A stretch of DNA of 64,000 bases from contig NZ_SSHH01000001.1 of assembly GCF_004965515.1 (NCBI RefSeq), positions 124,001 through 188,000 on the forward strand, written 5' to 3'. This document shows, piece by piece, positions 17,014 to 26,716 of the stretch. Below the pieces are notes generated by a model. It searched no databases, was not told the origin of the DNA, and saw only the letters and a program-made list of their open reading frames with translations. Made by a program: the position numbers and the translations under genes. Positions within the stretch are counted from its first letter, which is position 1, and every line of letters starts with the position of its first letter. Origin of the DNA: Alteraurantiacibacter aquimixticola (GTDB taxonomy: Bacteria > Pseudomonadota > Alphaproteobacteria > Sphingomonadales > Sphingomonadaceae).

Positions 17014-17627
17014 GCGTCGCCGTCCGCTTCCGGTTCGGCGCGATCGGTAAAGCTCATCCATGCCTGTGCCAGCCCCATGCCCACGGCCCAGACTGGCACC
17101 GCCCACCAGCCCGGAGCATGAGGGACCAGTTCGAACCCTTCGAGGAAGCCCCAGAAGGAGCCAAAGCCGAGCACGCAGGCGAGGCCCACCAGCGAGGCGA
17201 TCGTTGCGCGGTGGCGCAAATATTCGTCCTGCTCCTCCACCAGGTAGCGGCCCATGACATAGATCATGCCGAAGATCGGGATCACGGGCAGCAGGGCGAT
17301 GACGAAGGCCAGCGGCCCGGCAATGTCAAAGCGCTGGTCCAGCGTGATCGCCGCGCCCAGCCCCAGCACGTAACCGAGGCTCGTTGCGAGCATGCCCTTG
17401 CTGTAGCGGCGGATCGCCTTGCTGGCGCGGCTGGGCGAACCCTTGCGAACCATGGCCCTGACGGAAAGCGCCATGAAGCCCATGGAGGCGATGAACAGCA
17501 GATAGGCCGTGCCCGGATTGATCGCATCGGTCAGGCGCAGCGCGCTGACGATTGCGGCGCTCAGGACGAACAGAACGATGTAGAGTAGCGGGCCGCGTCC
17601 CTCGCTTGCCGTTTGGGGGATAGTCAT
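17010..17627 (-). CDS. Six-helix membrane protein paired with XRE regulator
   Basis: Predicted inner-membrane protein of 205 residues with about six hydrophobic helices (for example LLYIVLFVLSAAIVSALRL, LLFIASMGFMALSV, LAFVIALLPVIPIFGMIYV, VPVWAVGMGLAQAWM). A cytoplasmic loop between helices two and three is rich in Arg/Lys. No catalytic motif is seen. ATG at 17627 has GGGAGCTTG in front; a longer reading from 17696 would contain the promoter. It is the first gene of a pair with the XRE regulator, which overlaps it by four bases. The function is unknown; in similar pairs the membrane protein may sense a signal and modulate the regulator, which is inference. Confidence 0.82.
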   Translation of the reverse strand: MTIPQTASEGRGPLLYIVLFVLSAAIVSALRLTDAINPGTAYLLFIASMGFMALSVRAMVRKGSPSRASKAIRRYSKGMLATSLGYVLGLGAAITLDQRFDIAGPLAFVIALLPVIPIFGMIYVMGRYLVEEQDEYLRHRATIASLVGLACVLGFGSFWGFLEGFELVPHAPGWWAVPVWAVGMGLAQAWMSFTDRAEPEADGDA

Positions 17628-17659
17628 ATCAAGCTCCCTTGAATTTATGTAAAGGAAGC

Positions 17660-17715
17660 TAGACACGAGGCTGATTTTGTCAAGCAACATTGACATGATG
17701 ATTGGGTTGCTTGAC
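17660..17715 (-). promoter_or_regulatory. Promoter with inverted-repeat operator upstream of the XRE/membrane pair
   Basis: A perfect -35 TTGACA lies on the minus strand at 17683-17678, with a weaker TAGCTT-like -10 near 17660. GTCAAGCAAC (17679-17688) and GTTGCTTGAC (17706-17715) form a perfect 10-base inverted repeat spaced by 17 bases; one arm covers the -35. This is a good candidate site for autorepression by the XRE protein. Confidence 0.55.
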
Positions 17716-17737
17716 TTATTTGGCGATATCTCATTGA

Positions 17738-17782
17738 TGGAAAAGCAGAAAGACCCGGCTGCGCCATGCGGCAGCCGGGTCT
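17738..17782 (-). terminator. Rho-independent terminator after the TonB receptor gene
   Basis: AGACCCGGCTGC (17751-17762) pairs with GCAGCCGGGTCT (17771-17782), an 8-base loop between. On the minus strand the stem is followed by TTTCTGCTTTTCC, a usable U-rich tail, so it terminates the leftward TonB receptor transcript. Confidence 0.85.
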
Positions 17783-17837
17783 TCCCATGGCGGGGCGCAC
17801 ACGCGATTGCGCCCCGTCCCGCAAGCTCAAGAGCGAA

Positions 17838-19970
17838 TCAGAACCGCTTGGTCACGCCGACCCTCACCTGCCGCGGTTCGACGATGCGGCTATTGCGCCC
17901 CTCGATCCCCTCGGCTGGCTCGCCGGGGAAGCGGGTGGCGTAGAAATAGTCAATATCGTCCGCTTCGCTGTCGAACAGGTTGAGCACCTCGCCATAGACT
18001 TCCAGACCCCAGAAATCCTGCGGGGTCCAGGCGAGGCGTGCATTGACGAGAAGGGTGGACGCGCCGCGCTGCGAGTTATCCTCGATCAGCGCATGCGGGC
18101 CGAGATAGCGGATGCGAGCGGCGGCATTCCATTCGGGAAAGGCTGCGGACAGGCCCAGCTCGCCCGAATTCTCCAGCGCGCCCGGCACGTAGTTCTCGCC
18201 TTCGGGCAGGCCATCGAAGCGGCTGCGCGTGCCGGTCCATACGCCGTCCACTGCCAGCCAGTTATTGGGCTTCCAGAAGGCGGTCAGTTCGTAGCCGCGA
18301 CGCTTGCCGGGGTCGGAGGGCTCCACCGCGCCGCTGTCGCCGACATAGATCAGCTCGCTGTCGATGCTCGACCAGAAATAGACGCCGGTGAAGATCAGCC
18401 CGCCGCGTTCGAAGCGAAAGCCCAGCTCCTCGAAATCGCCTTCGACCAGGCCGGGCGCCGGATCGGCGGGATTGGTCACGCCGCGCGCGTCGTTGGAATG
18501 GAACCCCTCGCCGTAATTGGCATAGAGGGCGATGCCATCCGTCACTTCGTAGTTCACGCCGATCTTGGGCGCTAAAGTCTCGTCGCTGACATCGCCCGAC
18601 CACACGTCCACGCCGTCAATCGCGCTGGTCTCGAAACCGTACCAGTCGCCGCGCAGGCCGGCGGTGACGAACAGCCGCTCGACCGGCTCGACAATCACCT
18701 CCGCATAAAGGCCGAGCGACTTTTCGGTGACGTCGAAACTGTTGTAGTTGAACTCAAGCTCACCATCGATCGTCTCGTCGAGGCCGACGGGACCGATATC
18801 GTCATGGCGCGCCTCTGCCCCGACCCGCAGCGAAATGCGGTCGGTCAGCTGCTCGAAGCGCTCGACGCGGCCGCCGAAGGTCCAGCGTTCCTCGAACTGG
18901 CGCAGCTGGTCGCCATTGACCGGATCCTCGAGGAAATAGGTGAAGTTTGACAGCAGGCTCCAGTCGTAATGCTGGGCATAGCCGGTGATGCGCCAGTTAT
19001 CGCTCTCGTAATTGGCGGTCAGTACCTGCCGCTTGGTATAGCCGGTCAGCGTGGTGTCGAGCGCGCAGAAGCGATCCTCGCACAGATCGGTGTCGATCAC
19101 GCGTTCGGGCAGCTGCTCGGTCGGATTCCAGCTGGCATCGAAGACGTTCAGCGAGACCTGGAAATCGGCATCGCCGATCGGCGTCGAATATTTGAGGAAG
19201 CCCGAATAGCCCTCGAAATCCTCCGCCAGCTCCCACGGCCCGTCATTGAGCTTCACCTGCCCGATGGCGAGCAAATCGCCGCTGCCGACGCGGGTGGAGC
19301 CACCCGCCACGAAGCGGCGATAGCCGTAGGAGCCGGCTTCGGCGGTGGCGAAGGGCTGCAGCCGGTCCTTGGTTGTGATGAAGCTGGATCCGACAAAGCT
19401 GAAATCGCCAGTGTCGGCACGATAGGGACCCTTCCGGTAATCCACGCGCTCGACGCTTTCGGGGATCAACCCGTTGACGTCGAGATAGCCCTGGCCATGG
19501 CCGTGCGTGCGGAAATTGACCGGCATGTCGTCGATATAGACGGCATAGTCCGTGCCATGGTCGAGGTTGAAGCCGCGCAGGAAGAACTGGTTGGCCTTGC
19601 CGCCGCCCGAATGCTGCGTGGCGATCAGGCCGGGGGTTGCTTCGAGAATCTCACCGGGACGCAACAGGGGACGAAGTTCGATATCCGCCCCGGCAACGCC
19701 GCCTTCGCTGGCGGCGATGGCTTCGCCGATGCGCCGTTCACCGCGGCCATAGACATAGATGATGTCGCCGGTCGTCTGGTCGCGCACCACCCCGATATTC
19801 TCGCGCTCTTCATGCTCGTGCCCGGCTTCGGCATGCGGATCGTCGCCCTCCGGGCCCTCGACCTGCGCCCATGCAGGGTTGGGAGTGAGGGCGCAGGCGA
19901 GGGCTGCCGCACCGGACAGGAGGCCGGCACGGGGAGGGATGGGAAAACGCAAGGAGTGGCTATTGGGCAC
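17838..19970 (-). CDS. TonB-dependent outer-membrane receptor
   Basis: Energy-dependent outer-membrane importer of 710 residues. GTG at 19970 begins a signal peptide ending near PAWAQ. The mature N-terminus carries a His/Glu cluster (HAEAGHEHEERE), then a TonB-box-like DIIYVYGRGERR. A plug domain follows (LRPGEILEATPGL, NQFFLRGFNLDHGTDYAVYIDDMPVNFRTHGHGQGY, VERVDYRKGPY). A 22-strand-type barrel ends in the C-terminal aromatic KRF. The family moves siderophores, cobalamin, sugars or metals; the His-rich tail could hint at metal handling, but this is weak. It is divergent from a membrane-bound winged-helix regulator that may control it. A strong terminator follows. Confidence 0.93.
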   Translation of the reverse strand: MPNSHSLRFPIPPRAGLLSGAAALACALTPNPAWAQVEGPEGDDPHAEAGHEHEERENIGVVRDQTTGDIIYVYGRGERRIGEAIAASEGGVAGADIELRPLLRPGEILEATPGLIATQHSGGGKANQFFLRGFNLDHGTDYAVYIDDMPVNFRTHGHGQGYLDVNGLIPESVERVDYRKGPYRADTGDFSFVGSSFITTKDRLQPFATAEAGSYGYRRFVAGGSTRVGSGDLLAIGQVKLNDGPWELAEDFEGYSGFLKYSTPIGDADFQVSLNVFDASWNPTEQLPERVIDTDLCEDRFCALDTTLTGYTKRQVLTANYESDNWRITGYAQHYDWSLLSNFTYFLEDPVNGDQLRQFEERWTFGGRVERFEQLTDRISLRVGAEARHDDIGPVGLDETIDGELEFNYNSFDVTEKSLGLYAEVIVEPVERLFVTAGLRGDWYGFETSAIDGVDVWSGDVSDETLAPKIGVNYEVTDGIALYANYGEGFHSNDARGVTNPADPAPGLVEGDFEELGFRFERGGLIFTGVYFWSSIDSELIYVGDSGAVEPSDPGKRRGYELTAFWKPNNWLAVDGVWTGTRSRFDGLPEGENYVPGALENSGELGLSAAFPEWNAAARIRYLGPHALIEDNSQRGASTLLVNARLAWTPQDFWGLEVYGEVLNLFDSEADDIDYFYATRFPGEPAEGIEGRNSRIVEPRQVRVGVTKRF

Positions 19971-20088
19971 GCTGTAACCTGACTTGACAATTGATGTTGA
20001 AGCCGATCTGCCTAATGCGCGTGCGACGAGCTACGTAATTTACGGTAATCGGCCCGTTACAAGGACGTTACAGGCCGATTTGCGACAG
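19971..20088. promoter_or_regulatory. Divergent promoter region, TonB receptor / membrane regulator
   Basis: A 118-base gap. TTGACA at 19984-19989 is a consensus -35 for rightward transcription. Direct GTTACA repeats (20056 and 20067) and a TTACGTAATTTACGG stretch near 20033-20045 could be binding sites for the regulator encoded to the right. Confidence 0.4.
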
Positions 20089-21312
20089 ATGGATACAATC
20101 GGGATGACCGGCGAAGAGAGTAGTAACGCCGCCTATGCGGCAGAGGTGCAAAGGCTGCGCGCCGAGGGCGTTGTCGGCCAATCCGGCCGGTTGCGCGAAT
20201 TGTTCGATTATCTTGCCGAACGCGGACCGCTGGCCGAACCCGCAACGCAGGCGGAGATTTCCGCCGCGGTATTCGGCCAGGCGGAAACCGATTCCGATGA
20301 CGCGACGGTGCGCGTCTATATCCATCGCCTGCGCAAGAAGCTGGACGATCACTATCTGGCGAACCCGCCGGTGGAGGGACAGGCGCAAGTGGAAATCCCT
20401 TCCGGCATCTATGCGCTGCGCCTGTTGCAGCATGAAGCGCCTTCCGCGACCGAGCATCCTGCGAAAGGCGCTGTAGTCCTGCCGCGCCGTCAGTTTGCGT
20501 TGCTGTTGGCCGCACTGTTGCTTCTGGCCGCGCTGGTTTTTGCAGGCGGCAGCTGGTGGGGTGGGCGCGGCGATGGCGGCAATGCCATCTGGGACCCGCT
20601 GGAGCGGTCCGAGCGCCCGGTTCTGCTGGTGATGGGCGACTATTACCTGTTCGGCGAGATCGACCCCGTCTTTCCCGAAGATGGCCGCCTGATCCGAGAT
20701 TTCCGCGTCAACTCGCCCGAGGACCTGTTGCGGCTGCAGGAGGCCGATCCGGAGCGTTACGGCAATGCCGAGGATGTCGGCCTCAACTACCTTCCTTTCC
20801 AGACCGCCTATGCGCTCCAATCGGTCGCGCCCCTGCTCGCCGCAACGGACAAGCCGGTGGAGGTGATCGCCGCCTCCGAACTCACCTCCGACATGCTCAA
20901 CACGCATGACGTGGTCTATCTCGGCCTCCTTTCCGGCATGGGGTTGCTGGAGGAAGTGACCTTCGCGGGCAGCACGCTGCGTATCGGTGACAGCTATGAC
21001 GAGATCATCGATCGCGAGAGCGGCGAGGTGTGGATGAGCGACGAGGCGCGCCGCCTCGCCTCGCCCGCCTTCTATCGCGACTATGCCTATCTTGCCCGAT
21101 ACAACGCGCCGGGCGGTGCGCTCGTGACGGTGGTGGCGAGCGAGCGGGTGACGGGCCTGCGCGGTATCGGCCCGATCGTCGCGGGCGGCGTGCTGCCTCC
21201 CGAGCTGGAAGACACGGCGGATGACGGCGCTTTCGAAGCGCTGTTCCAGGTCACCGGCCAGCAGGGCGCGGACTTGTCGGACAGGCTGATCCTGGCACGC
21301 AGCCGCGAATAG
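20089..21312 (+). CDS. Membrane-anchored winged-helix regulator (ToxR/CadC-like layout)
   Basis: About 407 residues with a cytoplasmic DNA-binding half, one transmembrane helix and a periplasmic half. The N-terminal part has TQAEISAAVFGQAETDSDDATVR running into VYIHRLRKKLDDHY and a final IPSGIYALRL hairpin, the pattern of an OmpR-type winged helix. The helix is FALLLAALLLLAALVFAGG (about residues 140-160). The periplasmic region, about 235 residues, begins RPVLLVMGDYYLFGEI and has no recognised domain. ATG at 20089 is chosen; ATG 20104 is possible and neither has a strong ribosome site. It faces the TonB receptor gene across 118 bases, so regulation of that receptor in response to an extracytoplasmic cue is a reasonable inference. 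Confidence 0.78.
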   Translation: MDTIGMTGEESSNAAYAAEVQRLRAEGVVGQSGRLRELFDYLAERGPLAEPATQAEISAAVFGQAETDSDDATVRVYIHRLRKKLDDHYLANPPVEGQAQVEIPSGIYALRLLQHEAPSATEHPAKGAVVLPRRQFALLLAALLLLAALVFAGGSWWGGRGDGGNAIWDPLERSERPVLLVMGDYYLFGEIDPVFPEDGRLIRDFRVNSPEDLLRLQEADPERYGNAEDVGLNYLPFQTAYALQSVAPLLAATDKPVEVIAASELTSDMLNTHDVVYLGLLSGMGLLEEVTFAGSTLRIGDSYDEIIDRESGEVWMSDEARRLASPAFYRDYAYLARYNAPGGALVTVVASERVTGLRGIGPIVAGGVLPPELEDTADDGAFEALFQVTGQQGADLSDRLILARSRE

Positions 21313-21387
21313 CTTTCCTACGTGCCTTCCCAGGCGCATGGCAGGGTGATGAGAAACGGCCAAAGATCCGCGCTTTCGTCCCGTGCA

Positions 21388-21490
21388 AGTGTCAACTTGT
21401 CCAGCTCGTGCGAAAACCCCGGCTTTCCTGCGGCTTTGCGCCCGGTTCCGCCAAGCTTTCGCACTGTCACTTTTGTCAACTTCGCTTCCG
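21388..21490 (+). repeat. Intergenic repeat element, copy A (upstream of ftsH)
   Basis: The copy has TGTCAACTTG at 21390, ctgcggctttgcg at 21428-21440, and a 9-base tandem TGTCACTTT/TGTCAACTT at 21465-21482. The same three blocks recur in order and spacing at 56996-57095. It lies in the gap before ftsH; function unknown. Confidence 0.6.
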
Positions 21491-21566
21491 ATGACGAAAG
21501 CCCGGCCATTAGCTTGCCATTCAGCCGGGCGATCCTACATTGGTTCCACGAAAGGATCTGTTGCGC

Positions 21567-23513
<1,947 letters not shown>

Positions 23514-23576
23514 CTTGGCCACCAAAGGCTAGATAGTCGGCCGTGTTCGAGGGAGTGTGGGCGCTCCGACGGATTG

Positions 23577-24245
23577 TCAGATGATGACAGGCGGCGGAGG
23601 ATCTATATCGTCAGACGGGCTGCACCTCTCGCGAAAATGCCTCACGGTGTCTGCCAATCTCCGGTTGAGTGTCGCAATGTCTGTCTCTGCCTGCAAGATA
23701 ACGTCGCGCGGAAACGGTCTGGATTCCACGGTGTGCTCGCGCTCGTCGAAGGAAATAAGGTAGAGCTGCTCAGACGACCGGGCGTGGGCGGCCAGATCCG
23801 ACCACGCGATCCACAAGGACAGACCAGCCATCCGCTCCTGTACCTCGCTGCGTGCAATGGCATAATGGAAGTTGAGGTAGTCCTCGCCTGGCTGGTTGGT
23901 CAAAGCCAGTCTGAATCGGGGACGTCTCGCCGACCGGCTTCTCATGACGCCACTGCTGATGACGGCGGTCAGGAAGGAATTCGGGTTGACGATGGGCCCG
24001 GTGGAGTGCGTGACCCACAAGCCCAAACCTGTTTCCCGCCCGCCACGCCAGCGCCAATCCAGCCGACTGCTGAAGGTCGACCCGTCTTCGCGCAATAGCG
24101 CCTTCGCCGATCCGGCGCCCCGAACACTGACCTCGCAAGCATAGCCGGGGGTCGGTTCGTGAACTTCGCCCCGCTGCCCGACCGGGGTCGCGCAGCCGCA
24201 AAGTATTGCCAGACATGAGGCCGCAGCGGCTGGGCTAATTCGCAT
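23577..24245 (-). CDS. Putative lipoprotein of unknown function
   Basis: A 222-residue protein not assigned to a family. The N-terminus MRISPAAAASCLAILCGC looks like a lipoprotein signal with Cys at the lipobox. The mature part contains a strand-rich region (RLDWRWRGGRETGLGLWV, RFRLALTNQPGEDYLNFHYA) and ends in DDIDPPPPVII. ATG at 24245 follows TTTAGGAA. Its start lies three bases after the DUF3667 gene's stop on the same strand, so they probably form one transcript. Base composition is a little less biased than its neighbours, and confidence in function is nil. Confidence 0.65.
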   Translation of the reverse strand: MRISPAAAASCLAILCGCATPVGQRGEVHEPTPGYACEVSVRGAGSAKALLREDGSTFSSRLDWRWRGGRETGLGLWVTHSTGPIVNPNSFLTAVISSGVMRSRSARRPRFRLALTNQPGEDYLNFHYAIARSEVQERMAGLSLWIAWSDLAAHARSSEQLYLISFDEREHTVESRPFPRDVILQAETDIATLNRRLADTVRHFRERCSPSDDIDPPPPVII

Positions 24246-24248
24246 TTC

Positions 24249-25301
24249 CTAAAACGCTCCGATCAGAAGCAGCGCCTGCACGAACAGCGCGATCACGATC
24301 CAGATGAAGGAGGAAAGCGCGAGGAAGCGCCACAGGGCGGAAAAGCGCGACAGCTCGTAGGAATGGCGCAGGTGCTTGTAGAGATGAAGCGGGGCGAGCG
24401 TGGCGATGGTGGTAAAAACAGCCGTCCTTGACATGCCCGAGGCGCTGAGCACCGATGCAGCAACAAACAGCAGCGTCATGAAGCTGAGCGAATAGGTGAC
24501 GAAAATCGCGTGGTCATAGGCCTTGAAACGCCGACGCCAGAAGAACAGGAGCCACACGAAGGGGATCGAGATCGGGATCAGCAGCCAGCTGAACTTGTAG
24601 GCATTGGCCTGCAGCTTGTAGAGCATGAGGCCAGGGTTCTCCGACCACTTCTTGACCAGCGTATTGTCGAGCCAGTCAACTCCCGTGTGAATGCCTGAGT
24701 TCTCCGACAAGTTAAGGGCTTGCACGTTTTCGATCCTGTCTAACGTCACCTCGAGCTCATCAAGCCTTTGCTGTGTCGTCGCGCGTTCGGGATCGTCCGG
24801 CGCCATGGCCTCCAGCGCTTCGCGCACGGAATCACGTTCGGAGACGGTCTGTGCATCGACTTGATCGATCACCTCGTCGACATTTGGTCCGCCAACGTCC
24901 GTAGGAGTGGTGAGGCCCACCATCTGGAACACGGCGAACATCAGGAAGACGCTGAACAGGAACAGCGCCATGGGCGAGACGAAGCGTGCGCGTTCACCCT
25001 CTATATAGCGCCGGGTTAGCGCTCCCGGCTTGAACGCCAGCATCGGCAGTGTGCGCCACATCTTGCCTTCGAAATGCAGCGCCCCGTGAACAAGGTCGTG
25101 CATGAAGGCGCCGATGGTACGGTGGACATGCCCGCTCTGGCCGCAAGCGTGGCAGTAAGCGCCTTCGAGCCTCGTGCCGCAATTGAGGCAGTTCTCCGGA
25201 TCGCCCTCGTGCCGCTCTTTCGCGCCCGATTCCGGATCGAGGACGCGCGAGAACAGGCCGCCCTCGACCGCGGTGCCCAAGCCTTCGACGATATCGCTCA
25301 T
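24249..25301 (-). CDS. DUF3667 membrane protein with N-terminal zinc ribbon
   Basis: Integral membrane protein of 350 residues. A four-Cys zinc-ribbon (CLNCGTRLEGAYCHACGQ) sits near residue 40, followed by the family's HDLVHGALHFEGKMWRTL segment. Then come helices (FLFSVFLMFAVFQMV; WLLIPISIPFVWLLFFW; three more at the C-terminus), with a long charged coiled region between the first two groups (about residues 135-210). This architecture matches DUF3667 proteins, whose function is unknown. ATG at 25301 begins MSDIVEGLG. It lies 43 bases downstream of the ParA-like gene on the same strand and may be co-transcribed. Confidence 0.85.
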   Translation of the reverse strand: MSDIVEGLGTAVEGGLFSRVLDPESGAKERHEGDPENCLNCGTRLEGAYCHACGQSGHVHRTIGAFMHDLVHGALHFEGKMWRTLPMLAFKPGALTRRYIEGERARFVSPMALFLFSVFLMFAVFQMVGLTTPTDVGGPNVDEVIDQVDAQTVSERDSVREALEAMAPDDPERATTQQRLDELEVTLDRIENVQALNLSENSGIHTGVDWLDNTLVKKWSENPGLMLYKLQANAYKFSWLLIPISIPFVWLLFFWRRRFKAYDHAIFVTYSLSFMTLLFVAASVLSASGMSRTAVFTTIATLAPLHLYKHLRHSYELSRFSALWRFLALSSFIWIVIALFVQALLLIGAF

Positions 25302-25344
25302 GCCCCAACCATGGCGCGCATGATATCGCGCCGCGCCTGCCCCG

Positions 25345-26079
25345 TCAGCCCCTTTGCGCGAGCTTGCGTTCGATCGCGGTCCATAGCTGGCCGAAGCTGC
25401 GCGCGGCGGGGCTGGTGGGCGCGAAATCGGCGACGGGGCGATGCAGCACCGCGCATTGCTCCACTGCGCTGGCTTGCGGGATGGCGGGCCAGTTCTTGTT
25501 CTCCTCGCGCGCCTTGCGGTGCAGGTTGCGCCGCATGTCGAGCATAGAGAGCACCGGCAGGATCGGCGGATGCGTCTTGGTGTGGGCGCGGATCTCGGCG
25601 GCGACCATGTCGAAGGCGCGGGTCGAGAGCGGCGAGGGGGGGAGCGGCACGATCACCACAGTGGCCGCGCGCAACACCTGGGCGCTGACCTCGTTCAGCA
25701 CTGGCGGGCAATCGAGGATGATCCGGTCGTAGCGCTTGCCCAATGTCTCGGCGAGCTTGGCCAGCCGCTTCTTCTTGCCGATCCGCGTCAGCACGCCGTC
25801 GAGATCGCGCAGCGACTTGTCGGCGGGCAGCAGCTCCAGCCGGTCGTAATCGGTCTGGCGGATCAGCTCTTCCGGGTCGGCATCCTTGGAGAAAATGGTT
25901 CCGGCACTCGCCTTCTTGCGCGGATCGACGCCATAGAGGAAGCCCGCGCCGCCGGCTGCATCGAGGTCCCACAGCAAGGTCTTGCGGCAGGACACCGTGG
26001 CAGAGAACCACGCGAGATTGGCCGCGATGGTGGTCTTCCCCACCCCGCCTTTCACGCTGTAGACTGCAATGACCGCCAT
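25345..26079 (-). CDS. Orphan ParA/MinD-family ATPase
   Basis: Cytoplasmic P-loop ATPase of 244 residues. It begins with the deviant Walker A YSVKGGVGKTTIAANLAW (signature lysine K9-type), then LLWDLDAAGGAGFLYG, the Walker B-like RIILDCPPVLNEVS and VVIVPLPPSPLSTRA. It resembles ParA-like proteins that position chromosomes or protein clusters. No parB gene or parS-like cluster is visible next to it, so a chromosome-partition role is not supported here; its cargo could be the neighbouring DUF3667 protein or something encoded elsewhere. The ATG at 26079 is preceded by GGACCATGGCG context with no strong ribosome site. Confidence 0.9.
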   Translation of the reverse strand: MAVIAVYSVKGGVGKTTIAANLAWFSATVSCRKTLLWDLDAAGGAGFLYGVDPRKKASAGTIFSKDADPEELIRQTDYDRLELLPADKSLRDLDGVLTRIGKKKRLAKLAETLGKRYDRIILDCPPVLNEVSAQVLRAATVVIVPLPPSPLSTRAFDMVAAEIRAHTKTHPPILPVLSMLDMRRNLHRKAREENKNWPAIPQASAVEQCAVLHRPVADFAPTSPAARSFGQLWTAIERKLAQRG

Positions 26080-26210
26080 GGTCCGCGCCGAAACTCCTGC
26101 CCCGTGTTCAATGCGTAAACGATGGTGCCGTGCGCGGCGGGGAACCGCAAGTTGTCACATTTTGGACATCCCTGATCGGAACAGCTTGGCCGGTGCGGAG
26201 CGCACAAACG

Positions 26211-26243
26211 AAAAGGGCCGCACCAGCACGGTGCGGCCCTTTT
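26211..26243 (-). terminator. Rho-independent terminator after rpoZ
   Basis: A 14-bp perfect stem AAAAGGGCCGCACC (26211-26224) / GGTGCGGCCCTTTT (26230-26243) with a 5-base loop. Both ends carry A/T runs so it may work in both directions; on the minus strand it follows rpoZ by 23 bases. Confidence 0.9.
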
Positions 26244-26266
26244 GGGTATTCGAAGACCTGCGAAGA

Positions 26267-26611
26267 TCAGCCGTCGTAATCGGCACCGATCGAAGTCGAG
26301 CGGGTCGGCGCAGAGGCCGACAGGCGCATGGCTTCGGCCGACTGGCTCAGCGAACCGATTTCGTCCGCCTCATCCTCTTCATCGGGCAGGAAGTTCTGCA
26401 GCGACTGCGTGAGCGATTCCTGCAGCTGCTTGGGCTTCACCGTCTGTTCGGCGATTTCGCGCAGGGCGACAACGGGGTTCTTGTCCCGGTCGCGATCGAT
26501 GGTGAGTTCGGAGCCGCCGGAAATCTCCCGCGCGCGCTGGGCAGCCAGCAGGACGAGATCGAAACGGTTCGGGACCTTGTCGACGCAATCTTCGACGGTA
26601 ACGCGCGCCAT
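26267..26611 (-). CDS. rpoZ: RNA polymerase omega subunit
   Basis: Omega subunit, 114 residues, which helps assemble RNA polymerase and in many bacteria forms part of the ppGpp site. The start [30 protein letters not shown] is the usual omega opening, with [14 protein letters not shown] following. The tail is longer and more acidic ([12 protein letters not shown]) than in E. coli, as in other alphaproteobacteria. ATG at 26611 is chosen; four more codons upstream are possible but do not match the family. It is followed by a strong terminator and is divergent from the phospholipase D-like gene. Confidence 0.96.
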   Translation of the reverse strand: MARVTVEDCVDKVPNRFDLVLLAAQRAREISGGSELTIDRDRDKNPVVALREIAEQTVKPKQLQESLTQSLQNFLPDEEDEADEIGSLSQSAEAMRLSASAPTRSTSIGADYDG

Positions 26612-26716
26612 GGGGCACTCCAATTTCTGTGCAGCTTATGCGGAAAGTGTGCCACCTAGGCGCCAGGGCGCGTTTCGTCAAGGTTTTCCACCGCGAAAGC
26701 GGTGCTAGAAGGGGCC

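Noticed and set aside
26702-26716. An upstream start for the phospholipase D-like gene at 26702
   Set aside because: It begins in the likely ribosome site (GAAGGGG); ATG at 26717 is better placed.
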